A stretch of 64,000 bases of DNA from Mortierella alpina (lineage: Eukaryota > Mortierellomycota > Mortierellomycetes > Mortierellales > Mortierellaceae), in the NCBI GenBank assembly GCA_029449245.1, contig JANATF010000005.1, positions 2,728,001 through 2,792,000 on the forward strand. The letters run 5' to 3'. Below, one piece after another: positions 9,501 through 22,100 of the stretch (position 1 is the stretch's first letter; the number at the start of each line of letters is the position of its first letter). The notes under the pieces are model-generated. The model was not told the origin of the DNA, searched no databases, and saw nothing but the letters and a program-made list of their open reading frames with translations. A program made the position numbers and the translations under genes.

Positions 9501-10784
9501 TGGTCTGGTCAGATCCAAACTCCAACGTCTCTCCCTCTCCGTTTCGAAAAGCGACTCTCTTACATTCCAATCTCTTTAAAGTCGAAATTGGGGTTCAGCC
9601 CAAAGATCCATCCTGTCAAGGCAATGAGCATCTTGGCCAGGGGTGGGTGGACATCCATGAAGAACCGGCCTCGGATGTACTTGGAAGCGAACCCGCCGAA
9701 ATGGACCTCGTCAAAGCTACCAAGATCGGATCGGATCATCGATTGATAGCAATTATCGCGTTTGCATGATCGCAAAATGAAACGAGAAAAAAAACATTAG
9801 CATATACATATATCCCTTGGAGACTCAATGTCAAGCAAAAGAAGCATCTTCAAACACCGTCCTGAGACACAAAAAAAGCGCCAGAAGTGGATCTTTGATC
9901 AAGATTCTTTTCAGCAAACCAAGACGTCCAGAATGGCCTCGCACTCATCAAAAGTCCACTTACACAACAGAGGTCGGGTATCCAATGTGCCATAGTCTCA
10001 CGACGAGCGCCAGAAAACATATGGCGCCAACGATCTGCAGCTCTCGACTCTGGTACCAAGGCCTGCCTCGGCGCCCTCTAAAGGTCAAAAAGCGCTTGCC
10101 CATGCCTCCGCCTGCACCGGCTCCACCGCGCCCGCCCACAAAGTACTCGTCATCGTTGTCAGATCCGCTGCTGCTGCTGCTGATGCCTCCAGAGCTGAGA
10201 CGGGTTTGGGGTCCGCGAAAGATGGGCTTGCCGCTCTGATCCAAGGAGGAACTGTGTCCGTTCCGCATGCGCTGGGTCCGAGACGCGTACAAGGGCAGGC
10301 CGCCCCCGGTCGATCCGCCTGCGTTGAACTGGCTCGACCGCGTGCGCGGGTACTGATACCGTGTGGGCGGCTGCGGCTGTGGCGGCAGTTGCTGTGGTGA
10401 GTAGTGGGGCGATGGTAATGAGGGCGATGAGGCTAATGAGCGCGAGGGAGGGGTGACGGTGTACGAGTGGTGTGGTTCGAATGGTATTGATGCGTGATGT
10501 GGATGCGCATAGTGGTCGTGGCTGGTGTGGTCGTGTTGGATGGGCGGTGCAGCGAGACCCTGCTTTTCTGAGTACGGGTAGGCGGCAGCAGATGAGGCGG
10601 ATGTGGATATGGGGTTGCGGTGCTGGTGGATGTGGATGTAGTCTGGATCGTCCTCCTCGTCGGCCTCGTGGATGGTGGTGATGGGATTGGTGCTGTTGGG
10701 CGGGGGCAGGTCTAGGTCCAGGGGATCGAGGAAGCTGAGGGCTGTGGCCCTTGGCTGGGACGACGAGGACGAGGCCGTGAACAT
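6543..10784 (-). CDS. PMT2: Protein O-mannosyltransferase, PMT2-like, with long disordered tails
   Basis: Eight exons read downward from 10784 (9964-10784, 9564-9716, 9258-9409, 8664-9113, 8437-8532, 7829-8302, 7409-7714, 6543-7363) give 1090 aa. Exon 1 holds a ~240-residue Ser/Pro/His-rich cytosolic extension, then the first membrane segment. Luminal loop 1 has the catalytic Asp-Glu (FDEVHFGGFASKYIRG) and DVHPPLAKM. PMT2-type signatures include SRLILLDSPLIFFTAFTVL. MIR repeats (about residues 535-715) start at GGYLHSHPSNYETG and include QQQITLYPHKD. The C-terminal half has MWTTNAGLTDSH and FLMDRQLFLHHYLPALYFA, and ends in a ~120-residue Ser then Asp/Glu tail. PMTs move mannose from dolichyl-phosphate mannose to Ser/Thr in the ER; PMT2-family members pair with PMT1-family ones. 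In-frame codons upstream of 10784 make the start slightly uncertain. Confidence 0.92.
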
Positions 10785-12309
10785 GGCTGCACTAGGGAGA
10801 CTTTTCCGTGGGTCGCCGTGCGGGTGCTGGAGGAACGTGGTGGTTGATCCGCAATGGAAGATGGGGGTGGGGGGATGCAGATTGAGGGAGGACGAGGACG
10901 AGGGATGGAGGGATGGAGGGACGGAGGGATGGAGGGACGGAGGGATGGAGGGAAAGGAAACAGCAGAGAAGGGAAAAAAGAAGAGAGCACCAGGCAAGGC
11001 GGGGGGACAGAGTCTATATTGTAATGCAGTATGGCCTACATGTATATACGAGATCCGTGGAGGAAGGGCAAGGGGCGGGGGGGGGACGTCTGTCTTCGTA
11101 CTGGCCATATGCGACTGATATGCAGTTGATGTGCGATTGGGCAAGTGGCAGGCAAGTGGGCAAGTGTGCGCCCAACGGACAGACAGCGCTCAGCAAGCAG
11201 CACACAGAGCATGCATTACACACAACACTCACACACATATACACACACCGTATCCAAAAATAAATCAGCTCGTCTACACAGCACACGCGCGCATGCACCT
11301 CTTGGCCCCCCGCTTGCTTTGCTCCGCTTCGTCCCCTCGGCCTGCCCATGTGGTTTTGGAATGCCACCCTGCTTGTCTATCGATGCCCCACGTCTACTGT
11401 CTACATCTGCCTACTGCACACACACAACCCTCTTGACGCCGCGCTCATCGATCGTCTCCGCGTGCGCCAAAAGTTCCAGGCGACCGCCGTGGAAAGAAGA
11501 AAAAAAAAAGTATAATATAAAGACGGCGCAGGGACAAAGTGCTCTCCTCTCGAATATCCACCCCTCCTGTCACCACCTTCATCTATACGACAAATATGAA
11601 AGTGAGAACAAATACCAAATGAGATAACGGCAAAGGCGCATCAGAGCCCTGGATACAAAATACAGAGCATCTGTGTGAGATCTCACTTGACAACCATCAC
11701 ATGCACACAGTACAAATTGAGAAGAAAAATGAAGCAAACAACACGCACTTTCGTATTCCGAGCGGTCGTTGCATGGTCAATGCGTAGTGTGCTTTTTTGC
11801 TTCCCCCCACTGAGTATTCTCCTGCACCTCCACAAGCACAAAGAAGACCTTGTATAGTTCGCGAGCATGCCCCCAAACAGCTGCGAATGAAGGCAAGGGG
11901 CCAACTACTCTCTTGTAGAAAGGCGTACATTATATTACAGCAACAACAAAAAGATGATTCTCCCCGGTCCCCGTTCTGCACAGTAGAATGGGTCTTCTAG
12001 TCTATTTATAAATAGCTAGCGAGATAGATCCAACCAACTATATTGAGGAGGACCCTTGAGCTCTTGAGCTCTTGAAGCTCGAGATGACCCAAGCTCCAGT
12101 CTCCACATTACATGCATATATACCTTTCTAGGGGTGACAAACTCGACTATAAAACCATTTATTGAAAAAGTACATTGACAGAAAACACTTGAACCAAACC
12201 AACTTTTTTTCTTTTTTTCATTGTGCAAATTGTTCCTTGAAACCTTGAAACCTTGAAACCTTAAAGGCCTTTTTACATCAGGCCGTGCATGGCCTTACAC
12301 GGTCTGGAC
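10785..12309. other. Intergenic: leader of the PMT gene and 3' flank of the DEF1-like gene
   Basis: The PMT-proximal part has a purine-rich minisatellite and long Ser/Pro-coding open frames in front of the chosen ATG, probably 5' leader. The rest has CA-rich and T-rich stretches and no supported gene. Confidence 0.5.
10903..10952. repeat. Purine-rich GGATGGAGGGA minisatellite
   Basis: Short units of ggatggagggacgga repeat four to five times with slight variation, about 120 bp upstream of the O-mannosyltransferase ATG. One strand is almost pure purine. Confidence 0.8.
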
Positions 12310-15300
12310 TTAGTTCTGCGACCAGAATTGCTGTTGCTGGTTGTTGTTGTTGCTGTTGTTGCGACCAGAGGCTTGGTGGTGTTGGCCCTGGTGTTGCTGG
12401 TTGGGGTGGTACCCTTGGTGGTGGCTAGGGTACTGCTGGTAGCTCGAAAACATCTGCTGCTGCTGATAATAGCCCTGTTGTCCCTGGTATTGGTTCGCTC
12501 CTCCTGGCTGGTGGGACGCTCCGCCAGCTGTGCTGGACGCCGTCTGTGCCCCACCACCACCACCAGCCCCAGTGCTGCTGCCCTTCTCTGCATACGCTCC
12601 GCTCACTCCACCAGCACCCTTGCCTCCACCATTGGCTGCCGATCCAGTGCTACCTGCCTGCTGCTGTCCAGCAAGGTAGCCTCCAGTGTTTCCATACTTG
12701 GCATAGGGGTCGTTGCCGAGACCATGAAGTCCTGCTCCAGAGATATCATCGTACGCTGATTGCGAGTACTGGTGGTGTCCCCCCTGACCCGCTCCCGTCG
12801 TGCTAAAGCTTCCGTACGAGGATTGCACACCAGTCGTGCCAGGTTTGCTGCTTCCGTGCTGCTGCTGTTGTTGCGGCTGCTGGTGCTGCTGGTACATGGG
12901 ATACATATTCTTGTTCACAAACGGCTGGCCATATCCCGACTGCTGATATGCGTTAGGGAACTGATTAGGCACGTAGTAGTACGGGTAATATGGAAGTCCC
13001 CCTGCCATATTGGGGTACGCCTGCTGCTGTTGTTGCTGCTGCTGAAGAGTCTGCTGAGCCTGAGTCGTGGCGCTATTAGCTGCTCCCGTGGTGCTGGTGG
13101 CCGCTGATGTGGCAGAATCCTGGCTATACTTGCTGTCGCGTGTCTGATAGTTGTTCGCAACAGCGCCAGGCATCTGTCCATAGTTTGCAGGATCATAGTA
13201 CATGGCACGCTGAAGATCGCTACCATAAAGTGCAGCATAGTCGTTCGGGAGGGTGGCCATGGGAGGCATTCCAAATGACCCAAGCTGGTTCGCAGCTGGC
13301 ATGTACGATCCATAAGGTGAGCCCATAACATCATGGCCCATTCCAGGATGGTGGTGGTGCTGGCCGAGGTAATTGGCAGCAGGGTCCTGCTTCAGATACG
13401 CCGCATTAGCATTGGCGGTTGCAGGTGATTGACCACTCGTCACAGGGGTGGCCCCCGGGTATCCAGCAGCGCCAGTGGAGGGTTGGCGACCATATGCTGA
13501 CGACGGTTGCTGAGATGAAGGTTGAGCGGGCGCAGTCGGCTGAGCGGGTTGAGCAGCCTGAGCAGTCTGTGCCTGTTGCTGCACTGGCTGCGCGCTAGTG
13601 GCGGTCTGTTGGTTGGAAGTTTCAGGATGACTCTTGGACTCGGTTGGTTCGGCATCATCGTTCAATGAAAAGCTGCCGAATTTGACGCCCACGGTTTGCA
13701 ATGAGGCGGAGCCACCGGGCATGACAACTGGTGCATCTTGGTGCAAGCGACGCGCTTGGGACACAGGCTTCTGCTTCAATCCCGGGGGTCCGGCTGGTGT
13801 TGAAGTGGCAGGCACAGGTGATTCGGCTGCGATGTGTGCGTGCTTGGGCGCTGAGGTTGGCTTAGGGGCGGCTGCTGGCTCTTCAATCGTCTGTTCAAAC
13901 TCTGGTACTGCCTCAACCGCCTCCTCTGATATTTTTACTTCCTCCTCGGCAGGCGTAGGTTCAGGCGCATGGTCCACAACAGGCTCCGGCTCAGGAGCAT
14001 GTACTGGTGCGGGTGCTGGTACGGTAGGCTTGGTCTTTTTCTTAGCGGCGGGTGCGTGTGCTGGTGCGGGTATACTTTTTGGTGGGGCAACGGGTGCTGG
14101 TGCGGGTGCTGGTGCGGGCCTATCATCATGATGATAAAAAAACTGTTGGCAACATGCGCACACGACATTACTTTTTCATCAAGGTAGTGGAAAAACATAC
14201 TTGACAATCTTGGCCCATGACATTTTACTGCCGGCTGGAATGGTGGCAGTGTTGATCTTGCGGGCAGGTGTCGCGGTGGAGGTTGTGTTCGTGGAGTCTG
14301 TGGTTGATGATGTGGGGGCGGCTGAAGATCCCCATGCGTCTGTGGAAGTCGCGGCAGCCGTAGTGCTCCATGCATCTGTAGCTGGCGCGGCAGCTGTTCC
14401 GTTTGAGTCTGTCGCGGCTGCAGTGGAAGACCGTGGGTCGCTGGTGGAAGATGGGGCAGCCCAGCCTGAGCTGGTCTCCAATGAAGGTGCATCAGTGGCT
14501 GCTGCTGTGGCATCGGCCCAAGATGGAGTGTCCTCTGGGGCACCATCAATACTCTCAGCAGCCCAACCGAGAGGAGCAGAGTCTGAGGTCGCAGTGGCAT
14601 CGACTGCTTTAGCAGGGCGCGTGTGTCTGTCTCCGCCGTTTTGAGCTCGAGGCCCTCCTCTAGTTGAGCCTCCGCGTCCACCGCGGAAGCCATCTACCAC
14701 ATATGCAGGAGAAGAAAACGGTGATCATTCGCACAATTCATTAGACATTGTGAATAGCGGTATCCACAGACATAGGTGGAACATGCAAATTTTAGTGCGG
14801 GCTGTCAACAAGACGCGTCGATTCCTACCACCACGTCCACGCGAGCCGCGATCTGCGAATCCACCACGCTGGCTGCCGGAGCGGAAGTCCTGCTTTTCAA
14901 ATGTGGCCTTTGGCTTTGGTGTCTTCTTCTTGCCCTTGACTTCGCCCCACTGGGATGCGTGGCCTACAGCAAATACACAAGAAATATGTTAGTCAAGTAA
15001 CAAGAACCACCCGATAATGAACTAACAGTATCATGGGTTAAACATCGCTCCATCTCTCTCAGCAGTAAAGTGGAGGCAACAGCAGAGGTGAAATGCGTCT
15101 GCGATTGTATGCTACTGCGCGACCCAGCAGTGCAACGAAGCTCGGAACCCGCGCCAAACTGTGCAAACTGTGCACACGACAGGGGGACAGGTGAGACAAT
15201 CCAAATGCGAGAACACAACCGAAAGGAGGACGAGAATCACAACCACTAAGCTCCATCGAAGGGGTCTACACATGACCTGAGATAATCTCACCCCCATACG

Positions 15301-15823
15301 GCCACCCTTGTCGCTGGGTACCATGCCGCCGCGAAACAAACCGGCTGAGCATCAAGCCATGGCTGCTTCATATATCTCAACCAGTGTACAGAGGATTCTT
15401 TCCAAACCACAAAGGGGCTGCTCAATAAAAAAACAAAACCCTCTTTCCCCTCCCCTTGTCCCGCAACAGAAACGACTCTTCAGACTTGGGAAAGAGGAAA
15501 GAGGAAAGAAGGGGGGGCGGGAGATGGGGGGGGGGAAAGGACGACCCGCAGAGAATCAAAAAAAGGCTAAACACGATCGAGCCCCAGGCAAGACCAGTGA
15601 CGAAAAGAGTACTCGACTTACCCTCGCTGATTCGAACAATGGCAAGCTCGACGTCGCCACCTGCATCTTGGATTGCGTACAAGAGGTCTTCCTCTGACCA
15701 GTCTGCAAAAAGCTCCTTCAATGTAAGAAGCGAGTTTCCATGCTCGCGACGGAGTTGGCGAAGATCCTCTGGCTCATCTTTGCCGCCTGGGCGTCTCTGT
15801 GTGGTAGTTATAAAAGTTGTCAT
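12310..15823 (-). CDS. DEF1: DEF1-like CUE-domain protein (RNA polymerase II degradation factor)
   Basis: Four exons read downward (15622-15823, 14829-14963, 14201-14693, 12310-14119) give 879 aa. Residues ~14-68 form a CUE ubiquitin-binding domain (LLTLKELFADWSEEDLLYAI, QDAGGDVELAIVRISEG). It is followed by the fungal DEF1 signature HASQWGEVKGKKK and an RGG-rich patch (RGSRGRGG, FRGGRGG). A Thr/Ala/Ser-rich segment follows, then a Pro-Ala-Pro repeat (PAPAPAPAP) and a Gln/Asn/Gly/Tyr-rich C-terminus of about 450 residues. In yeast, Def1 recruits the Elongin-Cullin ligase to stalled RNA polymerase II, and its Gln-rich tail is processed to let it enter the nucleus. The ATG at 15823 is the first in frame, but an upstream 5' exon cannot be excluded because CACACAG just inside the frame could be an acceptor. 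Confidence 0.83.
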
Positions 15824-16543
15824 CTACAGGAGAACGTCCACAGAAAACAAGGCGATGAGTTTAGGGATTGGTCTTTTGAAGCCTCTGCATTGGCTGAACT
15901 TGTTGGCCACAAAACTGATCAGCCCTGTTCTCGACACAGCAACCTCTCAGTCAATGCAAACCCAGCTTAGTCTGAACCATGTCTACAATGAGCATAACTT
16001 GAACCAATGCGCCGACTGACGCCACATAGCCCTCTCAAAGCGCGGTGACCAGAACCACTCTAAACCTTGGCTGCGAAGTTCTTCACATCAAGCAAGGTCC
16101 TTCTCTGTCCAACACTGCCAGGCATAAGAGGAGCACACTTTTATCTTTCTGTTTTACAGGCATGCCAGGTGCATTTACCTTTTTATGTGTGTGTTGGGGG
16201 GTGGGAGGGTTTTTTTTCTGTTCTCTCCTGCTTGCTGTCGTGTGAGTTGTGTGTTCAGGCTGTGGAGACGGGTCTGCGAAGAGGGAGGGGTGTGTGCGTG
16301 TTTCTGGGTGTCGGGGTGCAATGTGTGGAAGGAAGTACAGAAGGCAAGAGAATAAAACACCTTATGTCCCTATGGCGGGATCGTGGGTATCGCCCTCCGT
16401 ACGTGTGTGGGAGAGCACGTACGCCCGTCTGTGATCGTTGGGTGGCAAGCAATCGTACGTCCTGCGCTAGATAGACATCCCAAGCACAGGCGGATCCTTT
16501 GCTTTCACTCTTCTTGCAATCCTCCGCTAAACGCTGCTCCATC
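15824..16543. promoter_or_regulatory. Divergent promoter interval, DEF1-like and eIF2 gamma genes
   Basis: These 720 bp separate two divergent start codons. The plus-strand side carries GT-rich and T-rich tracts. There is no clear TATA box and no other gene. Confidence 0.45.
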
Positions 16544-18693
16544 ATGGATTCCACGCTTGACCTGTCAACGCTCCACGCCTTGTCGCCCGAGGTCATTTCC
16601 AAGCAGGCGACTATCAACATCGGTACGGTCAACACACTCCCATAGCAGGCACGGATCATTGAAGAACGAAAAAAAAAAAATCTTTTGCCCCTCCATGGTG
16701 GGGACGGACTGGCACAGCACATGCTTCGCTGCCAACGTGCCTAGGCATGCAAAGATTCATCGTCCTCGGCTACTAAGGCATCGAATTTCGTTCGTATTCA
16801 TTCTGATTTGTTCACAGGTACCATTGGTCACGTCGCCCACGGTAAATCGACCGTTGTTAAGGCCATCTCTGGCGTTCAGGTACAAAACAAAGGAGGCTGA
16901 CGCAGCATGATTCAGTCAATGGCGTGCAAGCACCTCGTCCTTTCTTTCCGCAGTATTTCCTGAACTTTCTCTCACACCCTTTTTAACCACTGAAAAAACT
17001 AGACCGTTCGTTTCAAGAACGAGTTGGAGCGTAACATTACCATCAAGCTGGGATATGCCAACGCCAAGGTAAAGACGGTTTTATCAGGCGCATAACCCTT
17101 CAGGAACGCGAGCATCGACCTTATTACGACACTACGCTGGATCATCTCGACTTGATGAGCTGCATTAGCGAGGAGGACTATTTTAATAATACTCAAGTGT
17201 CTCTGTGTTTTGGCTTTTTTTTTCGATATTAGATCTACAAGTGCCAGAACGATGCTTGCCCTCGCCCTGGATGCTACAAATCTTACCGCAGCAGCATGGA
17301 GGATCACCCCAAGTGCGAGCGTGCTGGATGTGGTGGGATCATGAAGCTCGAGAGGTAGGTTTTATCTTGTCAATGTCATGGATGCACAATGCATGGCTAT
17401 CAAGGTGCATTATGAACATTTGGTTGGTGGCAACAAGGATTTTAACGAGGCCATCTCACCCCTCGACTTTTAGACACGTTTCCTTTGTCGATTGCCCTGG
17501 TAATTTGCCAACTTATCGTTGCGTCAGATGTGTACTTTTCAACATGGGATAGTGGATCTAACCCATAGACATATGTTGATTATATCAATAATAGGACACG
17601 ATATTCTCATGGCCACCATGTTGAACGGTGCCGCTGTCATGGACGCCGCTCTTTTGTTGGTTGCTGCTAACGAATCCTGCCCTCAGCCCCAGACCAGTGA
17701 ACATTTGGCAGCTATTGAGATCATGAAGCTGGAGCACATCATTATCCTGCAGAACAAGGTCGATTTGATCAAGGAGTCAGCAGCACAGGAGCACTACCAG
17801 AGCATCTTGCAGTTTGTCAAGGGTACTATTGCCGACTCTGCACCCATCGTCCCCATCTCTGCCCAGCTCAAGTACAACATTGACGCCGTCAACGAGTATA
17901 TCATTAAGCGCATCCCCATTCCCGTGCGCGACTTTACCTCGGACCCTCGTCTTATTGTCATTCGCTCCTTTGATGTCAACAAGCCCGGTGCAGAGGTCGA
18001 CAGCTTGACTGGAGGCATTGCTGGAGGCTCTATTCTCAGCGGAGTGTTGAAGGTAAGCTTCATTTTTATGCATCCGGCATCCATTAGGATCAGCTTGATA
18101 AGCAACAGAAGGGAGTATAGAAAAACCTAACATGCTTATCCTCCCGTCATACGATTTAGCTCGGAGATGAGATTGAGATTCGTCCCGGTATTGTCACAAA
18201 GGATAATGAGGGCAAGATCAAGTGCAGACCCATTTTCTCGCGCATTGTGACGCTCCTGGCCGAGAGCAACAACCTCAAGTTTGCAGTTCCCGGTGGTTTG
18301 ATCGGTGTCGGTACCAAGATCGACCCTACTCTCTGCCGTGCTGATCGTCTGGTGGGTCAGGTGTTGGGCTCTGTCGGAAAGCTGCCCGATGTCTACTCTG
18401 AGTTGGAGATCAACTACTTCTTGCTCCGTCGTTTGTTGGGAGTCAAGACGGATGACAAGAAGCAGGCCAAGGTCACGAAGCTGACCAAGAACGAGGTCCT
18501 CATGGTCAACATTGGATCCACCTCCACGGGAGGACGTGTTGTCCAAGTCAAGAACGATATTGCAAAGATTGTCCTCACAGGTCTGGCATGCTCAGAGGCC
18601 GGTGCGAACGTTGCTCTGTCCCGTCGTATTGCCAATCATTGGCGTTTGATTGGTTGGGGAAAGATCACCCGTGGTTCTGCTGTCCCTATCTAA
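16544..18693 (+). CDS. GCD11: Translation initiation factor eIF2, gamma subunit
   Basis: Seven exons (16544-16622, 16818-16879, 17003-17068, 17233-17354, 17474-17499, 17595-18052, 18160-18693) give 448 aa. GTPase motifs are intact: G1 [12 protein letters not shown] (27-38), G3 [14 protein letters not shown], split by an intron, and G4 NKVD. The eIF2-gamma zinc knuckle ([12 protein letters not shown]...CERAGC) lies between G1 and G3. Domains II and III run to the end and include [30 protein letters not shown] and [12 protein letters not shown]. The protein binds GTP and initiator Met-tRNA in the ternary complex delivered to the 40S subunit. The N-terminal tail before G1 is only 26 residues, shorter than in budding yeast. 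Exon 5 is only 26 nt. Identification is secure. Confidence 0.96.
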
Positions 18694-19112
18694 AAGAGCA
18701 GAAGACACTTTCGACGTGGAGCGTAAAGCAAAAAAAAACAAAAAAAAAGTGCAGGAATGAAGGGAGGCGGGTTGAAGAGATTTAGACGTGTATCGTGAAT
18801 ATATTCTTTTTTTCACATTCATTGATCAAAAGCATGCAAGCGGTGTTTGCCTTGACTTGTCCCGTTCATTAGCCTGACCATGAACGTCAAATAGTCGTCG
18901 GCAAGTGATCAGCAGCCGCCGCTCAAGAGCCTCGGTCAGGAAGGGTTCAAAACGGCGGGATTTGAACCTCCCAACACTACCTGGCAAAATAGGAGACTGC
19001 CCTCCATGGTGAAGTTATTGGAAGCAATGCATTGGAGTCAAAAAGTCAAAGAATCTCGAGCATCAACGCGATTCGGCAAAAATGAATCTTCAAGAGCCGG
19101 ACAAAAAGATCG
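18694..19112. other. 3' flank of the eIF2 gamma gene
   Basis: No gene is supported. A segment near 18950-18970 matches the tRNA B box on the minus strand (GGTTCAAATCC), but no cloverleaf can be built around it. Confidence 0.4.
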
Positions 19113-19194
19113 CGTCAACAGCAGGATTTGAACCTGCGCGGGAGATCCCATATGATTTCGAGTCATACGCCTTAACCGCTCGGCCATGTTGACG
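19113..19194 (-). tRNA. tRNA-Ser(CGA)
   Basis: This is an 82-nt intronless tRNA on the minus strand. The acceptor stem CGTCAAC pairs with GTTGACG. The D arm is TGGCCGAGCGGTTAAGG. The anticodon stem TATGA/TCATA flanks the loop CTCGAAA, giving anticodon CGA (plus-strand positions 19158-19160). A long variable arm (GGGATCTCCC) is typical of class II tRNA-Ser. The T arm is GCAGG-TTCAAAT-CCTGC. It reads serine codon UCG. Confidence 0.96.
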
Positions 19195-22100
19195 GCCAGC
19201 CAATCAGATTAGCTCTTTTGGACGTAAAATTAGAATTATTCCATATAACTCTGGACGCGTGACACGTACAAAGCATGTGACATTGTCCCGGGTGTCCTTA
19301 TGCAGCCCCAAATCACGTGTTTACTGTATGGAGTTGATCATTCGGGCGGCATAAGTAAAGCCATACACGACTCTGCTTGAGCGTTTGTCCGCTGCATGTT
19401 TTTCTTTCTCTCCCCCTCCTCGATACTCAGCGCGTCTTAACTCTACACTTCCACTGGCGAGTTCATGGCAAGCTCCAACCCTTTGCAAGTCCCCTTTCAA
19501 GTGTCTTTATTCCGGTGACACCTTCCAGTCCACTCCTCCGGCTCTCTCCAAGCGGTGTTTCGACGCGCCCAACACCAGCGATCGGCTTCCATCCGCGAGC
19601 TTAGTCAGACTATCCCTTGGGGTCCACCCATGGTTGACTAAAATAGCCAGACAGGATATAGCATGAAGGTACCTCAGAATGCGCAAGCTCGACCCTCATT
19701 CCTGTCATTGACTTTGCAATGAGCCTTAACGCGATGCTCTACTGTGGTGGTAGGCGCACAACAGCGAAATAGCTTCTTCTCTGGACGTGAGCGACCTCGC
19801 AGACAACGGTAAGTGACTTGGTGCTGCATCATAACGGCTCCTCCGCATCTACCTCGCTATGAGTGAGGCGCCCGTATAGTCGACACTGCTCTCCGTGCCT
19901 TCATAACCTTGCCACCGCACTCACCGTACTGGGCGAAACAACGGCATCCCACATAGACGCTCATTCTTCAGCTTTATTTGAGACTCGGAAAATGCTGTCG
20001 AGGCTCTTTCCTACCTGAGGGAACAGCAACTCATTCAAACGCCCGTAACACCCACCTTTGCTTCTTTGGCTCTGGCAGACGCATCTCTGTGCATGCAATA
20101 ATAGTAAGCTTGCGCTGTGTTGCTATGTGTATAAAGCCTATGTATGCCGCTCCATCCACTAATTCAGCTCAGGTCGCAGGCACGCCTTCACACACCTCTC
20201 TGTCATCTGCACTAGACACTGGGAGGCCAGAGGATAACTGCAACGACGAGCTTTGCAGGACCTCTTCTGAATGAGCAAGGTGCTCTTCCAGGGACCCCCC
20301 TGCAGGGGACTAACGACCTCGACACCGCTCTCGTTCTCCATCTGTCTGCCGCTATCCATCTGGTTCGAGCTAAAGAGAAGCTACGTTCAACGCGAGCTTC
20401 TCGCGTATGTGTCTCTGGCTTGTCGTATGTGCTGCCAGCCATAAAGACGAACCAGGTCACTGAAACCCCTACAGACTCTCTTTCCTCTCTTTCTTCTCAA
20501 CCCGGCACTAGAGTCTGTCAGTCCCCAGAGTAAGTGCAACCAGCTTCGTGATGCCGCTTCTGAACGAGCATGGCGCAGACTCAAGAACCTTCAGCAGCGG
20601 ACTAACGACCTCGACACCGCTCTCTTCTCCATCTGTCTGTCGCTATCCATCTGGTTCGAGCTAAAGAGAAGGTACGTTCAACGGGAGCTTCTCGGGTATG
20701 TGACTCTGGCTTGTCGTATGTGCTGCCAGCCCATAAAGACGAACCAGGTCACTGAAACCCCAACAGACTCTCTTTCCGCTCTTTCTTCTCGACCCTGCAC
20801 TAGACTCTGCCAGACCCAAGAGTAAGTGCAACGATGCACTTTGCAAAAACCGCTTCTGAATGAGCAAGGTGCTCCTCCAGTAACCCTCTGCAGCCGTCTA
20901 ACGACCTCGACACCGCTCTTGTACTCCATTTGTCTGCCGCTATCCATCTGCCTCGAGCCAAAGAGAAGGTACGATCAACGCGAGATTCTCGCGTATGTGT
21001 CTCTGGCTTGTCGTATGTGCTGCCAGCCCAGAAAGCCGAACTAGATCACTGCTGAAACGCCTACAGACTCTCTTTCTTCGTTTTCTTCTCAAACCTGCGC
21101 TAGAGTCTATTGGATCCGAGAGTAAGTGAAGTGAGCTTTGCAATGCCAATTCTGAATGAGCAAGATGCTCCTCCAGGAACCCTCGGCAGCGGACTAACGA
21201 CCTCGACACCGCTCTCTGAGTCTGTTGGCTGCTAGCGCACTGGCTCAAGCCAAATGCAAAGGTACGTTCGTGTCGCGATGATCGTCGCGTCTATGTCTGT
21301 GCCCTGTTCAGGACGTCGCCAGCCCACAAAGCCAAGCCAGATCGCTGACAGGCCTACATACCCCCGTCTTTTTTTCCTCAACCTTGTGGTAGGCATTAAA
21401 TACAGGATATGAGGGTAAGTACAGTGAGCTATGCAATGCGGCTTTTGAATTCAAAATGATGCTCAGCCAGACGCCCTCAATGGCTTCATACTTTTCTCTT
21501 TCTGATGGATGCAGCCAAGCGCAGTGGATAGGGAATCCCCAAACAAAAGGTATGTTTCTTAATTTCGTTCCTGTCGCGAGATCGTAGCTCCTCCCTTCAT
21601 ATCTGTCCCACTTTCTCTGATGTCTTTAAAAAAGGGTTCAGGCTGTTGCTTCGGGCTTCTCAGTTCCCACCCAGATATGGCGAAGGTTGTCCCACGCCTA
21701 AAAATACCATTGGGGGGCGCTCAAAGGCGTTTGCCTGCGTCTTGCAGCGCTCGTCCCTTCTAGGGCTATGGGTCTGCAGTGGTGGGTCATTAATTGGGTA
21801 GTCGTTCATGACGAAACGGGACTTCTGGTAGGCATTTCATTGAGAGGCACACGTCTCAGGCACCGCTTCCGACATCTTTCCCGTACCGTCATGTTGAACA
21901 ACGGCGGGTTGCGTTAATTGATACACCATCCCCTTGCCACTTTTAAAAGCTGTGTCCCTGTATATGAGAATCGCGTGCTGCTAAAGCAAGGAGTAATTTG
22001 TTGATGTCATGCAAACATCTAGGGCGTCTAGATAATGCGTGTGAAGAGGGAGATGTGGCAAGGCGCATAAGGTAAATAGAGAAGGAAGAGGTGTAGAAGG

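Noticed and set aside
10985-11144. Upstream in-frame extension of the O-mannosyltransferase (120 more residues from 11144)
   Set aside because: It runs through the purine minisatellite, giving Pro/Ser/His repeats, and has no conserved sequence. It is more likely 5' leader, though not excluded.
12289-12759. 156-codon plus-strand frame rich in Leu and Val
   Set aside because: It is the antisense shadow of the Gln/Gly-rich DEF1 exon, where CAG/CAA codons read as Leu/Val on the other strand.
13634-14131. 165-codon plus-strand Gly/Ala/Cys-rich frame
   Set aside because: It is antisense to the Pro-Ala repeat of the DEF1-like protein, and its composition follows from that repeat.
18940-19015. Second tRNA gene on the minus strand (B-box-like GGTTCAAATCC)
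   Set aside because: The T stem does not pair, no acceptor stem can be formed and no A box is found at the right distance. At most it is a tRNA relic.
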